From positions 54,443,048 through 54,507,047 of the forward strand of contig BTPG01000004.1 in NCBI GenBank assembly GCA_036245525.1: a DNA stretch of 64,000 bases, written 5' to 3'. Position numbers and translations under genes: made by a program. Under the pieces are notes generated by a model. That model saw only the letters and a program-made list of their open reading frames with translations. It did no database searches and was not told where the DNA came from. Below are positions 43,569 to 54,388 of the stretch, piece after piece. Numbering within the stretch: the first letter of the stretch is position 1; every line of letters begins with the position of its first letter. The stretch comes from Semisulcospira habei. Its lineage: Eukaryota; Mollusca; Gastropoda; Semisulcospiridae.

Positions 43569-43633
43569 CCAAGAGACATAAATCCTCATGAACCCCCGCG
43601 ACTGCGGGGGTTCATGAGGATTTATGTCTCTTT
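43569..43633. repeat. Family B hairpin
   Basis: ATAAATCCTCATGAACCCCC pairs perfectly with GGGGGTTCATGAGGATTTAT. Two departures from the common form are matched in both arms. Confidence 0.9.
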
Positions 43634-44112
43634 CAGCTGGTTAACGTTCACTTTGCTCCTGCAGTTAAGGGGTTAAGATCTATTATGTTACTTCTGTTCA
43701 TTTTTAGCCCCAGAAACAAAGAGTCAAGCCAAAAAGGAAATGAGAAAATTATTGTCCAGCGTGTCGTAACAACCACGTCACTTATACTCCTTGACGTCAT
43801 CAAAGCAAACAATCATCCATTATTTTTCTTCTGGAAAATGTGTAAAACAAATCGGCAGTTCTGTTAATTGGATTTTCGGCGGGAATCAGTACACCTCTTT
43901 CGCTAAATTACAAGCGTGGAGTGTGTTTTTGTAAGGCCAACGAAACGACCATTTTGATTGTACGTTTATTTTTTTGTTACGTCCCTCTGATCACTCTGTG
44001 AGTGTTGTGTTGTGCAGTAGTAAGAACTGGTTTCAATTGTTTACATTTCTGTGTTAGTTTGCTGTTTCATTTGTGAACAATGTTTGTTGATGTGCATGTT
44101 GCGCAATAGGTT

Positions 44113-44115
<3 letters not shown>

Positions 44116-44166
<51 letters not shown>

Positions 44167-44220
44167 GTCATCATCATCTCTTTCAGTTTTGTTTCCTGTT
44201 GACTTTTGGTGTCAGCTTTT

Positions 44221-44293
<73 letters not shown>
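44116..44293. repeat. (ATC)n and (TG)n microsatellites
   Basis: ATC at about 44116-44178 and TG at about 44228-44293, separated by about 50 bases. Confidence 0.95.
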
Positions 44294-44295
<2 letters not shown>

Positions 44296-44311
44296 TGTAA
44301 TGATCATGACC

Positions 44312-44470
44312 TTAACCTATTAAACCCGGACACACTATCACAAAATATGGATCGGCTACGATAGTTCACGGGTTGTGTTCTCGCACCATTCTTGAACTAT
44401 CATGGTCGATCTGTCCCCTGGACTTTACCGCAGTCGTTGTAGAACATTCTGAAACTGGGAATGTCGACCT
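44312..44470. mobile_element. Family A element, eroded hairpin
   Basis: TTAACCTATTAAACCCGG start. The hairpin 44351-44411 keeps ACGATAGTTCACGGG and TTCTTGAACTATCATGG but has lost the GGCGCC centre. Confidence 0.6.
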
Positions 44471-44478
44471 TACAAGTG

Positions 44479-44693
44479 TTAGCTCATTCAGCCCCGACGA
44501 ACTACATCAGAAGAGGGATCGACCATAATAATTCAAGGGTAGTGCCAGATTAGCTTGGCGCCTGTCGGCGCCAAGCTAATCTGGCACTACCCTTGAATTA
44601 TCATGATCGATCCCATCTCCTGCAACTGGCGCATAGTCGTTAGATGACACCTCCAAAATTTGGGAAACACGGCCTTGGGGCTGAATGAGTTAA
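44479..44693. mobile_element. Family A1 hairpin element
   Basis: TTAGCTCATTCAGCCCC … GGGCTGAATGAGTTAA. Perfect arms GTAGTGCCAGATTAG / CTAATCTGGCACTAC, centre GGCGCCTGTCGGCGCC. Confidence 0.9.
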
Positions 44694-44740
44694 GGCCCCC
44701 CCGCGTTGTGACACTGATGACGCACGTGGGTTACCCCCCT

Positions 44741-44923
44741 TTAACCCGTTCAGCGTCAGCCGACGCACACTGTGTTTCCACAACCTTCGTTAATTCAACA
44801 CCGCAAAAAAACGCATGTCCCGGGAGCATGGGTTTAAGTGGTGCCGGCAAGAGGCGTAGATCTCCATGGGGCTCGTGGGGATCATCTGTACCTCTTGCAG
44901 TCGCGTGGCGTTCAACGGGTTAA
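44741..44923. mobile_element. Family B TTAA element, shortened hairpin
   Basis: TTAACCCGTTCAGCG … TTCAACGGGTTAA with TTAA at both ends. The hairpin centre (44848-44900) has lost the C-rich segment. Confidence 0.85.
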
Positions 44924-44999
44924 AATATCAAAATTGGTCTGACCGTAATGGGGGGCGGGAACCAGATTCATTAACTTCGGCCCCTAGAGCTCAGCTCTT

Positions 45000-45267
45000 T
45001 CACCCCCTTCGCTGCCAGTGGCCTCGAACTGCGCGTCAGAAACGACCGCACTCTGACCGTCATTCGCGTCAAGAACGCAATATGTGCCGCGTGGGGGCAA
45101 ATTTAGACGTCAAGAACATACAGCTTACACGAGACGTAAACACTCATGAGCGCCCCCCCCCCCCCCTCCCCCCCCCCCCCCCCCCCCCGCGACTGCGTGA
45201 GGGTTTATGCCTCTTGCAGCTGGGTAGCGTTCACCTCGCCTCGCATCGCCCCGGCACTACGGAGTTA
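45000..45267. mobile_element. Family B element with a poly(C) hairpin loop
   Basis: CACCCCCTTCGCTGCC … GCACTACGGAGTTAA. The CATGAGCGCCCCC arm runs into about 40 C residues before GCGACTGCGTGAGGGTTTATG. Confidence 0.75.
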
Positions 45268-45517
45268 AAGTCCCCCGTTTCGTTTTGATACTGCTGGAGA
45301 CGAGTGAAGGAAGATGCTTTCATCCCCATTTCGCATCAACCTCCTTCAAGGGTCAGTGTCAAGACCGGGTTTGTCTCTCTGAAGGGCCATCCAAAGTCCA
45401 GTCCAGCTTTGCCACGTCCCTTCAGCCAGAGGCACAGACTCTTCACGTTGGACCCGCCACTGCAGCAGGGGCTCATGACAATCTAAAGGGTTTTGCAGCG
45501 GTCGCATAATTATAGAC

Positions 45518-45731
45518 TTAACTCATTCTACCCCAGACACACCACAGGAAGATAAAGATCGACCATGACAGTTCAAGGGTGATGCCAAAATAGCTTGGCG
45601 CCTATGGGCGCCAAGCTATTCTGGCATCACCCTTGAACTGTCATGGTCGATCTGTGTCCTGCACTGCAATGCAGTCTTCAGAGAACAACGGCAAAATTTA
45701 AGGATTTTGATGTTGGGGTAGAATGAGTTAA
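45518..45731. mobile_element. Family A2 TTAA hairpin element
   Basis: TTAACTCATTCTACCCC … TTGGGGTAGAATGAGTTAA. Arms differ by a single A (GCCAAAATAG against CTATTCTGGC). Outer arms have GACAGTTC/GAACTGTC changed together. Confidence 0.9.
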
Positions 45732-45760
45732 GTCACGTCAAAGAACGTCCGCCAGCAAAA

Positions 45761-45799
<39 letters not shown>

Positions 45800-46014
45800 A
45801 AACAATTTGGCGTAGATAAGGGAACCTAGACGTTTCAAATCTGTTAACGCTTAAAGCTTGAGAAAGACCTTTAAGGACCAGCAAAGTGCGTCCTTCCTCT
45901 TCTATCGGCTGCTAGGCGTTGCAGTGGGTTGTGGGATTCTATACCTGTGGCACAGATCGCTCCGATTACACACTCGTTGTCCTTGGGGTCCTCAGACGGA
46001 AGACGGAGCGGTGG

Positions 46015-46081
46015 GTAACCCTTCAGCTGTCGATAGGGCTTTTTGTCGACAAAAAGCGATACCGACAGCCTAAAGGGTTAA
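46015..46081. mobile_element. Family H short palindrome (ACCCTT … AAGGGTTAA)
   Basis: CAGCTGTCGATAGGGCTTTTTGTCGAC-type left arm with GTCGACAAAAAGCGATACCGACAGCC. Right end TTAA. Related to 52371-52451. Confidence 0.75.
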
Positions 46082-46589
46082 GCTCAGTGTGACCTCTGAA
46101 GAGCTGTTCACTTCACCTTGCCCCCAACTCCGCTAGGAGTGCGATGTGTCAAGCATGCACTGTGGACGTTGGTGTTCTTTGCACAACATAGGCTTTGGAG
46201 CAGGAATAACACAAGAAAAGAAAGAAAGACGAACGCTTACAAAGGACAAGTATAGCACGCGTGGGTAGTGGGCAGATGTTCACATCTGTACGGGACATAG
46301 ACGACCCCGCCCTCCACGAGTCCCCTGCTGCCTTGCATGCCTGGCCGCTTGGCTGCGGAAAGGCTAAGGGAGGAAACCCCTGACATCAAAGCCCCCGTGT
46401 CTCCGGGGAAGGCTTTTGAGCCAGAGACTAGGACAAGGACAGTCTGATATAAAACCTACGACCCGAGGACCTCGATACCACCGTCCCAGCTTGCTAGGCC
46501 ATGGCAGACGAACCAAGGGTTTAAAGGGTGGGGCCAGTACTGTGCACACTGCACTCCACCAAAAAGCTCTACCGCGCAGGCTTTAGGAA

Positions 46590-46760
46590 ACATCCACGGA
46601 CGATGCCGCAACTCAGAACCCTGGCCATACCTCCCCCTGCAGCCACTGCGGTTGAACCTGCCTGTCCCGGATTGGCCACCGCAGCCACGAACAAGCCTGC
46701 AGACGTCGTGGGCAACTCCTATAAAATCTTCGTTCGCGAAGTCAAGCCAAGGAATATGTG
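46590..46760 (+). pseudogene. LINE 3' end with zinc-finger coding remnant
   Basis: Corresponds to the last codons and 3' tail of the LINE at 61940-62832: GATGCCGCAACTCAGAACCC … CTTCGTTCGCGAAGTCAAGCC. In the element's frame it holds CSHCG, then TGA where the other copy has CGA, then TCLSRIGHRSHEQAC. Confidence 0.8.
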
Positions 46761-47039
46761 TACATCTATGGTGTTTTTGTTCTCTCAGAACGTTTGTTGT
46801 TTATTTTTTATTTTGTGTTGTTTGTGTGGGTTTATTTTTTTGTTTGTTTTGTTTGGTTTGGTTTTTCTTTTGCATCTTATATTCTCGGTCGTTGCTGGTC
46901 ATAGTACGTAGTACTTGTATATGCGCTAAGGGAGAGAACTGTGCCGACACTGACAAAAGATCATAGATCTATCTACTGCTAGGCCTACAACGTGTCGACA
47001 TAAAAATAATCGGTAAGATTTGTGGGGTTGGGGTACTGG

Positions 47040-47206
47040 TGAGGTTGCGTTTACGCCGAACGACTCCCGAACACGTCAGGGCGGATAACCGGCTTCCACC
47101 ATAAGCATACACAACACTCGAACATCTCCAAGAGGCATAGATCCTCATGAGCCCGGAGGGCCTCTTAGACATGTTCAGAATGGTGTCTATGCTTCTGGTA
47201 CACTCT
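47040..47206 (-). mobile_element. Hairpin element of the TTCGGCGTAAAC group
   Basis: GTTTACGCCGAACGACTCCC … CAACACTCGAACATCTCCAAGAGGCATAGATCC, the reverse layout of 31320-31514. The right arm of the hairpin is partly deleted. Confidence 0.65.
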
Positions 47207-47208
47207 GG

Positions 47209-47409
47209 TTAACCCATATCATGCTGAGGCTAAAAGCTTCAAATTTGTACGCTGCCATAAGGATATAGACCCAATGGCTTTAGTTCAAGGGTAGTGCCAG
47301 AATAGCTTGGCGCCTAGAGGCGCCAAGCTATTCTGGCACTACCCTTGAACTATTTTAGTCAAACTTGAAGTATTTCACACACTGCTGTATTCCGAATGAT
47401 TAGAGTTAA
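47209..47409. mobile_element. Family A3 TTAA element, full length
   Basis: TTAACCCATATCATGCTGAGG … CCGAATGATTAGAGTTAA with TTAA at both ends. Perfect arms GTAGTGCCAGAATAG / CTATTCTGGCACTAC. The best reference for A3, 201 bp. Confidence 0.9.
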
Positions 47410-47920
47410 CTTCGCTCTCGTTCGTTGTTGGGTGTCGTTCGGCGTAAACATAATCTCACTATTGTGAGAGTGGGCAGTACGGCGGTGGGCTGGGGGTGCT
47501 GGCGGGGGGGGGGAGGAAGGAGGGGGTGGCTAGGGAAGAGTGTGGTCGATGAGTGTCATGTATTACCATTACACTTCATCTGATATGACGCTAGTTTACG
47601 CCCTCATCCATGATCAGTGCAGTTGTGTACTCTGTGCATCATGCCCTCTCTGTTCAAATTACCTCACCGACAGTCTGATCGCCATGAAATTGATGACTAG
47701 CAAGGACGGACGTTTAAAACCGTTTGATGGAGTGATCAGTTTCCCCCATCAGTAATGGCGTCTGGATTCAAGTGGAAAAACAAGACCGACAACTAAGCGG
47801 GTATCGCGTCACGCACTTTTCTCCCCAGTCTTGTTTACCACTTTCTGGTCTCGGCGCCAGTGGCAGGTTGACACGCTTTGTTTACTTCTTGTTATGCCCA
47901 GCTGCATGGTGGTATTTCTC
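47410..47920. other. No recognised gene
   Basis: G-rich run near 47490-47530 preceded by CGTTCGGCGTAAACATAATC, a loose end of the TTCGGCGTAAAC group. Otherwise unique-looking. Confidence 0.4.
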
Positions 47921-47977
47921 TAAGAGGCATAGATCCTCGTGTGCCCGGAGGGCTCATGAGGATTTATGCCTCTTGGA
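47921..47977. repeat. Family B hairpin, short loop
   Basis: AAGAGGCATAGATCCTC … GAGGATTTATGCCTCTT with GCCCGGAGGGC at the centre; the same short centre occurs at 47150. Confidence 0.85.
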
Positions 47978-48133
47978 GATCAACGACAAGAGTGGGATGA
48001 AATTAAGTTAATTTTAACACACTCTTCTTGTTGTTGTTGTTGTTGTTGTGTTTTGACTAAACACTAATAAGATCACAATGATCTACTCGTCTCCATCACG
48101 AGGACTCGTACAAAGGGCCGAGCAGACGACAAG

Positions 48134-48165
<32 letters not shown>

Positions 48166-48179
48166 AAGCATTTGGCTCT

Positions 48180-48580
48180 GGAAGGGAATGGGGGGAAGGA
48201 GCTTTTGATGAAACTCCGATAGCACTACGTCATTTGAGGAACACAGATGTACATAAAATAACAGCAAGATGTCACCATTTCAGCATGCAGGAGCCAATGA
48301 ATATCTATACCTCATGAACCTGCCGGTAGAAAGTGTTTGATGGATGGAGGGGGAGGGGGGTCGGTATTTGGATAAAACTCCGATAGCACTGCATCCTATA
48401 AGAAACACAGATGTATATAAATAACAGTTAGTTAGTTAGTTAGTTATTTGGGTTTAACGCCGAGCAGACAACTAAGGCCATGTCACGGCGGACATAAATA
48501 ACAGCAAGATGTAACCATCTCAGCATGAAGGTCTAATAAATAATATCTATACCTCATGAAATTGCAGGTAGGAAGTGTTT
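48180..48580. repeat. Two-copy local duplication
   Basis: AAACTCCGATAGCACT … AACACAGATGTA … CAGCAAGATGT occurs at about 48209-48290 and 48376-48535. The second copy carries a SINE-tail insertion, the first is the empty site. Confidence 0.8.
48428..48493 (-). mobile_element. 66-bp SINE-tail insertion with 11-bp target duplication
   Basis: TTAG repeats, then TTATTTGGGTTTAACGCCG … CCATGTCACGGCGG, between ATAAATAACAG at 48417-48427 and 48494-48504. Same tail as 32827-32880, opposite strand. Confidence 0.9.
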
Positions 48581-48668
48581 GAGAGCGAGAAAATGGGCCG
48601 GGGGGAGGGGGGGGGGGAGGGAGGGGGAGCAGTCAGTCTTGTTTATCTTGTCCTCAAGGGTTGACTGG

Positions 48669-48748
48669 TTAACACACTCGAAACGCGCCGCATCCGGGTA
48701 AACAGTTCTGTGCCGCGTGTCCGGATGCGCCACGTCTCGAATGAGCTA
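48669..48748. mobile_element. Family I palindrome
   Basis: TTAACACACTCGAAACG … CACGTCTCGAATGAGCTAA with CGCATCCGG / CCGGATGCG inner arms. Confidence 0.75.
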
Positions 48749-48749
48749 A

Positions 48750-48852
48750 ACTGGGTCCTCGGGCCGACGTCAGACGCAATGGGCCCGCGCAAGTATATGC
48801 GCGGGCCCACTGCGTCTGACGTCAGCCGGAAAACCTTTAGCTCACTGGGGGT
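48750..48852. mobile_element. Family C palindrome
   Basis: GCTGACGTCAGACGCAGTGG-type arms: ACGTCAGACGCAATGGGCCC and GGGCCCACTGCGTCTGACGT, centre GCGCAAGTATATGCGC, framed by CTGGGTCC and CTCACTGGG. Confidence 0.8.
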
Positions 48853-48854
48853 GA

Positions 48855-48953
48855 TTAACTCATTGTACCCCAACACCGAAATCCTTAAGTTTTGCCCTTG
48901 TCCTCTGATGACTGCGTTGCAGTGCAGGACACAGATCGACTAGAATGAGTTAA
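48855..48953. mobile_element. Family A2 element with the whole hairpin deleted
   Basis: TTAACTCATTGTACCCC through ACACAGATCGAC joins directly to TAGAATGAGTTAA. TTAA at both ends, 99 bp. Confidence 0.9.
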
Positions 48954-49107
48954 GCGTTGTTTTACCAGTGGAAAGGTCAAAGGCTGGGAAACACATTAAT
49001 TGTCTGTAAGGCGATGACGTAGTCTGCCACCCCGATGATTTTTTTTGTTTTTAAGCAACAACTGGTCAGTGGGGAAAAAAAGTGGGCTGGACTGTACGGC
49101 ATGAAAT

Positions 49108-49143
49108 AATGGTCTGTGATTTTTGTTCAAAATCACAGACCAG
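49108..49143. mobile_element. Family D palindrome, core only
   Basis: TGGTCTGTGATTTTTG / CAAAATCACAGACCA. Confidence 0.8.
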
Positions 49144-49160
49144 GGCTTACAAACATGGAG

Positions 49161-49465
49161 TCCGAAATAGCTCAGGCGGTTAAGCGTCGGAGCTGGAGAG
49201 CGAAGGGAATCGCCGGGTCGTGGGTTCGAATCTCCGTCCCGGCCGCGGTAGCTGGACTCGCAATCCAGGGGGGAAAAGACGGGCTTGTTCAATAGCATGT
49301 CCGTTGAAAGGTCCTGGTAAGTCAAAGTGGCACAGTTGGAGTGCGCCTGAGTTGATCAGTGTTCAGGTCGTACTCCACAGGCAATAGATTTCCCTGTCCC
49401 CCATAACCCGCCCGTCAGGGCCGTCCATTGTCACTTCGGTGCCGTGGACGTTAAACCCCGGGTTA
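49161..49465 (+). mobile_element. tRNA-derived SINE, family 1
   Basis: TCCGAAATAGCTCAGGCGG head with GGGTTCGAATCTCC B box; body and end (CCGTGGACGTTAAACCCCGG) as in 32593-32984, without the 54-bp insertion. Confidence 0.9.
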
Positions 49466-49488
49466 AATCTGCGCATTGAGTTATATTA

Positions 49489-49550
49489 TAATTTGTTAGT
49501 TATTTGGGATTAACGCCGAGCAGGCGACTAAGGCCATCTCACGGCGGGAT
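49489..49550 (-). mobile_element. SINE-tail fragment
   Basis: GTTAGTTATTTGGGATTAACGCCG … CCATCTCACGGCGGG, the third copy of the short tail seen at 32827 and 48428. Confidence 0.8.
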
Positions 49551-50074
49551 GGGTAAAAAGCTGGTCATCCAGACTAAAAGCAAGGTCTTAAGACAAGATG
49601 TAAATATATCTTAAAAATGTCAGGCTAAAATGTCGCACGAGTCTTTAAATGAAATGTCTACATACTTTCAAAAAGGGCAAAATAAAGAAATTGACAGTCT
49701 ATGAATGCTCAGATCCTGTGAAAAAATATTGCATTCTCTCAAGAAATTGAAGATTTTGTCCGGGGGAACATCCCGGAACAAAACCTTCAAGGAGTCTGCT
49801 GTGAAGTGTTTATATCTCGTGTCAATTAGATCGGCACAATACAGCAAAACAGAAAACTGCTAATCACAGGCAAAACACCATGGACGCTCATCCTGTTTAA
49901 GTAAGTAAGAGTGCGTAACATACGTGTGCCCGATGTGGAGCCGAGTAAGGACAGTCTCTCCTCACGGCGGCTGCCGCAGCGGAAAGGTAGACTGTCGGAC
50001 ACCGTAGGAAGAGCTCCTCTTTGTCCCACTCGGACTGCCATATGAGAAATGCGCCATATAAATACCATGTAATA

Positions 50075-50114
<40 letters not shown>
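49551..50114. other. No gene; (AAT)n at 50082-50112
   Basis: AT-rich unique-looking DNA ending in an AAT microsatellite that runs into the next TTAA element. Confidence 0.5.
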
Positions 50115-50115
<1 letters not shown>

Positions 50116-50270
50116 TAACCCTTTCCATGCCCCTGCACGTTCATTTTGGTTTCTGAAATCTTCCCGCATTCAACGACCCAAAAGTCAAAACGCCCAAGAA
50201 ACATGGGTACAAACTTTGCCTCTTGCAGTTGCATCGTGTTCACTTTTTTCGGCAGTGATGGAGCTTAGTG
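50115..50270. mobile_element. Family B element without its hairpin
   Basis: TTAACCCTTTCCATGCCCCTGC … ACATGGGTACAAACT joins straight to TTGCCTCTTGCAGTTGCATCGTG … CAGTGATGGAGCTTAG. Confidence 0.8.
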
Positions 50271-50288
50271 ATGGCAGCGCTTTTATTA

Positions 50289-51103
50289 AACTCAATAAGG
50301 GCCCGATGATAGTAGCTTTGACTAATGCAAATCCGCTGCGCCACCGCGTGCGCGGCACCGCCTACTAAGCTAAAGTCAGAATACAAGGGTGGAAACGGAC
50401 CGCAATTGCGAAATTTCTAGCTGTGGCCGGAAGTGTCCCGGACCTCTTTCTAAACATCTAGAGTTGAACGTTAAACCCTTGAGCAGAGTCCCGTGAAAGA
50501 GGCCTCAATGCACTGTAGTGCATCCATTGTTTTCTGCCGTGTTTACTCTAAAGTCGAAGCGAATTACTCGAAAAGATATTGGCAACTGAGCAGTCTTTAA
50601 ACCAGACTCCATTAAAGTAGACCTTTTCGGGCTGGGGGAAATACGTACCTAAAGCGACTGCTGCGTGCAGGTCACAAGTTCATGTCAGTCGACAGCAAGA
50701 CGCACCCTTGTTTTAATGTCAGTCATTGGATATGCTAATTTACATACACCAATGTAAAATGAGCATGGGGCGTATTTCCGGCCACATCTAAAACCTACAA
50801 CTCGACGTCTGTTATGAATGATTCTTGACTGTACAAAAAGCCTTGATACTAAACTATCAGTTTTGATCGGAGGACAAGGTTGGTATAGATTTGTGGCAAA
50901 ATGATCTACCGAGTCTTCTCAGTTCGAGGTTTTAGGCGGATGGTTGCTTTGAGGGTTGAAAACAGCTCTGGAATCACAGTGCTTTGTCGATTTGTGTGCC
51001 TGTCGTTTCCTCCCTTGTATTCTGACTTGAGCTTAGTAGGCGGTGGCGCGCACGCGGTGGCGCAGCGGATTTGCATTACTCAAAGCTACTATCACCGGGT
51101 CCC
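50289..51103. mobile_element. 815-bp element with about 100-bp terminal inverted repeats
   Basis: GATAGTAGCTTTGACTAATG … GCTGCGCCACCGCGTGCGCG … ACAAGGGTGG at the left is matched in reverse at 51005-51103. Further inner sequence (TGGCCGGAA, AACTCGA) is also partly inverted. No transposase frame, so a non-autonomous DNA transposon is likely. Target duplication not clear. Confidence 0.75.
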
Positions 51104-52370
51104 TATGATTAAATTATAAACCAGGGATACCTTTTTTTATCAGGCCTTGTTGTAAAGTATCGTATACTGTTCAGTTTATTCAGCCTCGGACCCATTGGGG
51201 GCATGAGAGAACTCACAGAGGGATACATACATAAATGGGCACTGCAATTACAATGAAACTAACAGATACGTTATATCTATTGACCAGCAAATCTGCGCTA
51301 AACTGGCAACAAGCCAGTAAGCCTATTTTTGTGTGAAAACCCCGATTTTCAAGGTACTACATTGTTAAAATCAATTTTCACCCCAAAATAATGTAGGCTA
51401 TGTATACCGGCTATTTCTAGAGTAGGAAAGAAATAATTTATACTGAACAGCAAAAGAAATGCGGTATTTTGGGAATCATCGGAAACACTAAAGTGATAAA
51501 AAAAATGTCGCGTTTCTTTTCCTTGTCAGTATACTTACTTATTTTATAATCTAGTGCGTTTGTAACTCGGCGACATGGTGTAGGCAACAGGAAATATCTC
51601 ACATCTAATGTCTGATTAGGAACGTTGTCTTAGGGCTGACGGTACCTCTTTTGATCCAGCCGATTTCAGCGAGAGTCACTTCGAGAAAAAATTAATGTGC
51701 TTCGACAGACAACTGGTTAATATGTTGCGGCTAACGTATTTTGTTATTTCTCAGGGCCATCTGCACGAGTGCCTTCGCAGGACTAAGCTCACTCATGCAA
51801 ATGACCCCATTTTTATAAAACCGTATTTTCTTTATAGATGACCTTTTCATTACTGTTATACACTGACGTCAGGTGCAACAAATTTTTATTGTGCCACTTC
51901 TGCGGCATTTCAGTGAGTGTGTAGGAGGCTGTCGTGAACAAAGCCACCTCCTGGGTCGATTGATGCAACACAGTTGTGTGAAGCTTATTTAAATCTATGT
52001 CCTCTAGATATTTCTAGAACCTTTCAAGACCACTTGTACATAGGGAACACCCCACACCATATGTCCTAGTCTTACCGCGCGGTGCTTTCTGGGATATCAT
52101 GGTGAACCTGTAGAGTATTGATTTGATTGTTCGCAACAACAAAAAAACAAACCAATATTCCATATTTGAAAGGCTAAAGCATAGTTCCTACACGTAGAAA
52201 GGTCAAGCACAATCCGAAAATATTGTCCCATTATTTATTTCGAAATTAGTAGTTTAAATAGCGCAGAATACGTAATAGGTTTACATACCGACATACCACA
52301 AGAATGCGAGGAATGCCACACAAGAATCCAAGAATGTTAGTAACAAGGGAAACAACTTCACATTTGCACA
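51104..52370. other. No recognised feature
   Basis: AT-rich, mostly unique-looking 1.27 kb. No supported exon, hairpin or microsatellite. Confidence 0.5.
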
Positions 52371-52451
52371 CACCCTTTGGCTGTCGACAGCGCATTTCAT
52401 TCTTGCAGGAATCACCTCGACAAAACGCGCTGTCGACAGCCAACGGGTTAT
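52371..52451. mobile_element. Family H palindrome
   Basis: ACCCTTTGGCTGTCGACAGCGC and GCGCTGTCGACAGCCAACGGGTTA around a 30-base centre. Confidence 0.75.
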
Positions 52452-52602
52452 TTCAACAACAACAACAAAAATCTTCTTCTTTTTTTTTTTTAAACTGTGT
52501 TGGCTTTCGCCATTGTAAGGCAAATTATTTGAAAGCTTCTGTGTGTCATAGACAGCAGCACTTTAACGACAACAATTGTCTTAGCGGCCGCTAGGGATAA
52601 GT

Positions 52603-52692
52603 GTTCCCCATTGCGCAAAAGTCCATCGGGACGACATCGGCTGCCGTTGGCGGGCCAACGGCGGCCGACGTCCACCAGACGGCCTTTGCTCA
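52603..52692. mobile_element. Family C palindrome
   Basis: ATTGCGCAAAAGTCCATCGG … GACGGCCTTTGCTCACTGGG, inner GCTGCCGTTGGCGGGCCAAC. Confidence 0.7.
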
Positions 52693-52884
52693 CTGGGTCA
52701 GGCAGTAAACAGCATCATCATTGCAAATGCTACCCACGTACTGGCACCTAGCTGTATAATACCACCTTTCTATATCGATTAGTACTTTAAGGACACATAA
52801 TGTACATTATTCTGAAAATAATTATAGACAATAAGAAAACAAAAATATCACTTATAGTACTAAACCACCACTACTACTACTACT

Positions 52885-52891
52885 ACCAATA

Positions 52892-52922
<31 letters not shown>

Positions 52923-53025
52923 TATTATTATTATTATTGTCATCATCATCATCATCATTATTATTATTAAGATATGATATTATTATTACTATTATTATTG
53001 TCGTTGTTGTTGTTGTTGTTGTTTT
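52885..53025. repeat. (ATT)n, (ATC)n and (GTT)n microsatellites
   Basis: A series of trinucleotide runs with interruptions. Confidence 0.9.
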
Positions 53026-53470
53026 TGTAAATTGAACACCATCGTTTCAAAAAAGGAACACAATAGCCAGTCCGGTTGCGCGCCGCACTACAGCCAAACT
53101 CTTCCCGATACGAGGACATTTTGTTTTGAATGTCCCTCTTGTAGCCGGAAGGAGTTCCTGTAGGGAGTGAACTCCTGACCGCTTTTTTTCCATGGAGTGC
53201 AATGACTGTCAACCACCTCTCCGCTGATAGGATTAGTGCTCAGTCTATCGTAGCAGAGAAGTTCAGGCTCCCGTGGTTACCAATAGGATCAAGTACAGTA
53301 GAGGGAAAAATCACTTCACTCACTTCACTGCTCAATACGAGTTGGAAGTGGAGTTACGCTAACATTGAACCCAAGCCGATATTTGCGTGCGCTTTGTATT
53401 TCTTACGTTTTGATGATTTTAACCCCCACACCGTAGTCGCCTGCACTTCGTTAAACACAAATAACTAACT
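53026..53470 (+). repeat. Possible SINE-like sequence ending in (CTAA)
   Basis: No head recognised. The end CTTCGTTAAACACAAATAACTAACTAG resembles the family 1 SINE tail, so this may be a diverged retroposon. Confidence 0.3.
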
Positions 53471-53532
53471 AGCATAGAACAACAAAATGACGAGGGAACC
53501 GCGCTTGGAAAGGACACGTGCAGCGCAATTTA

Positions 53533-53740
53533 TTAACCCATAAAGCCCTGACATGCTGCGCAAGGGCTTTGCAGTCGCCAGATTGGTTTGGATAACGTAA
53601 GGATTCGAATCGACCATGATAGTTCAATAATTGTGTCAGAATAGCTTGGCGCCTGCCAAGCTATTCTGACACCACCCTTGAACTATCATGGTCGATCTGT
53701 CCCAAAAACTGTGAAGTAGACCTCAGGGGTATCGTCTTTA
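53533..53740. mobile_element. Family A element, loop-shortened
   Basis: TTAACCCATAAAGCCCTGAC start. Arms TGTCAGAATAGCTTGGC / GCCAAGCTATTCTGACA meet with almost no GGCGCC loop left. Confidence 0.8.
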
Positions 53741-53819
53741 CAACAACAAAAAATTTATAATTTCATCTGCAGATTGTTATGAGTTGATGAGTACATAGTA
53801 ACATCAAAATTACGAGAAA

Positions 53820-54050
53820 AAGAGAAAAACGCGCTTTAAAAGGACAAGCACAGCACAACATATTTTATAAATCGTGTTGCGCTTGTCCTTCTCAAAGCGT
53901 TTTCCTTTCTTTTACGAATTTTTTTGGGTAAATAAATTGTCCTGTACTTTCCCTTTCTAAGCGTGTTTCGTTCTTTCTTTATAGTTTCTTGGTAAAGAAA
54001 TTGTGTTGCACTCGTCCTTTATTAGCGTGTTCCTTTCTTCGCTGGGAATT
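53820..54050. repeat. Family F repeats (AGAAAACGCG…GGACAAGCAC…)
   Basis: GAAAAACGCGCTTTAAAAGGACAAGC pairs with GCTTGTCCTTCTCAAAGCG. Two further degenerate copies follow (TTTCTAAGCGTGTTTCG, TTATTAGCGTGTTCC). Same motif as inside 43064-43534 and at 46230. Confidence 0.7.
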
Positions 54051-54388
54051 TCTTCGCTTTATACGCGAGTGGGCCATGGCTGTCGCCTTTTTTCGTCTGT
54101 ATATAATAAAATGACGCGCCAACGCCTGGTTGTCATTCCAGGTTGCCACATAGTCTATCACTGTTAGTTCTTTGATGTCTGTATACAGGTGCACGCAGGT
54201 GACTGTTATCTGATCAAAGAATGAGCCCCATGGGAAAACAACAGTTTGAGGAATATCCACGTAAATTGAGCCAACTGCAAGAGGTGTAGATCCTCATGAG
54301 CTCCCGCAACCATTCCGACATTGGAGCATGTCAGCTGTCCAGTGGTAAAAAACAATATATTGTAAAAAATAAAAAAACTTCACAACTT

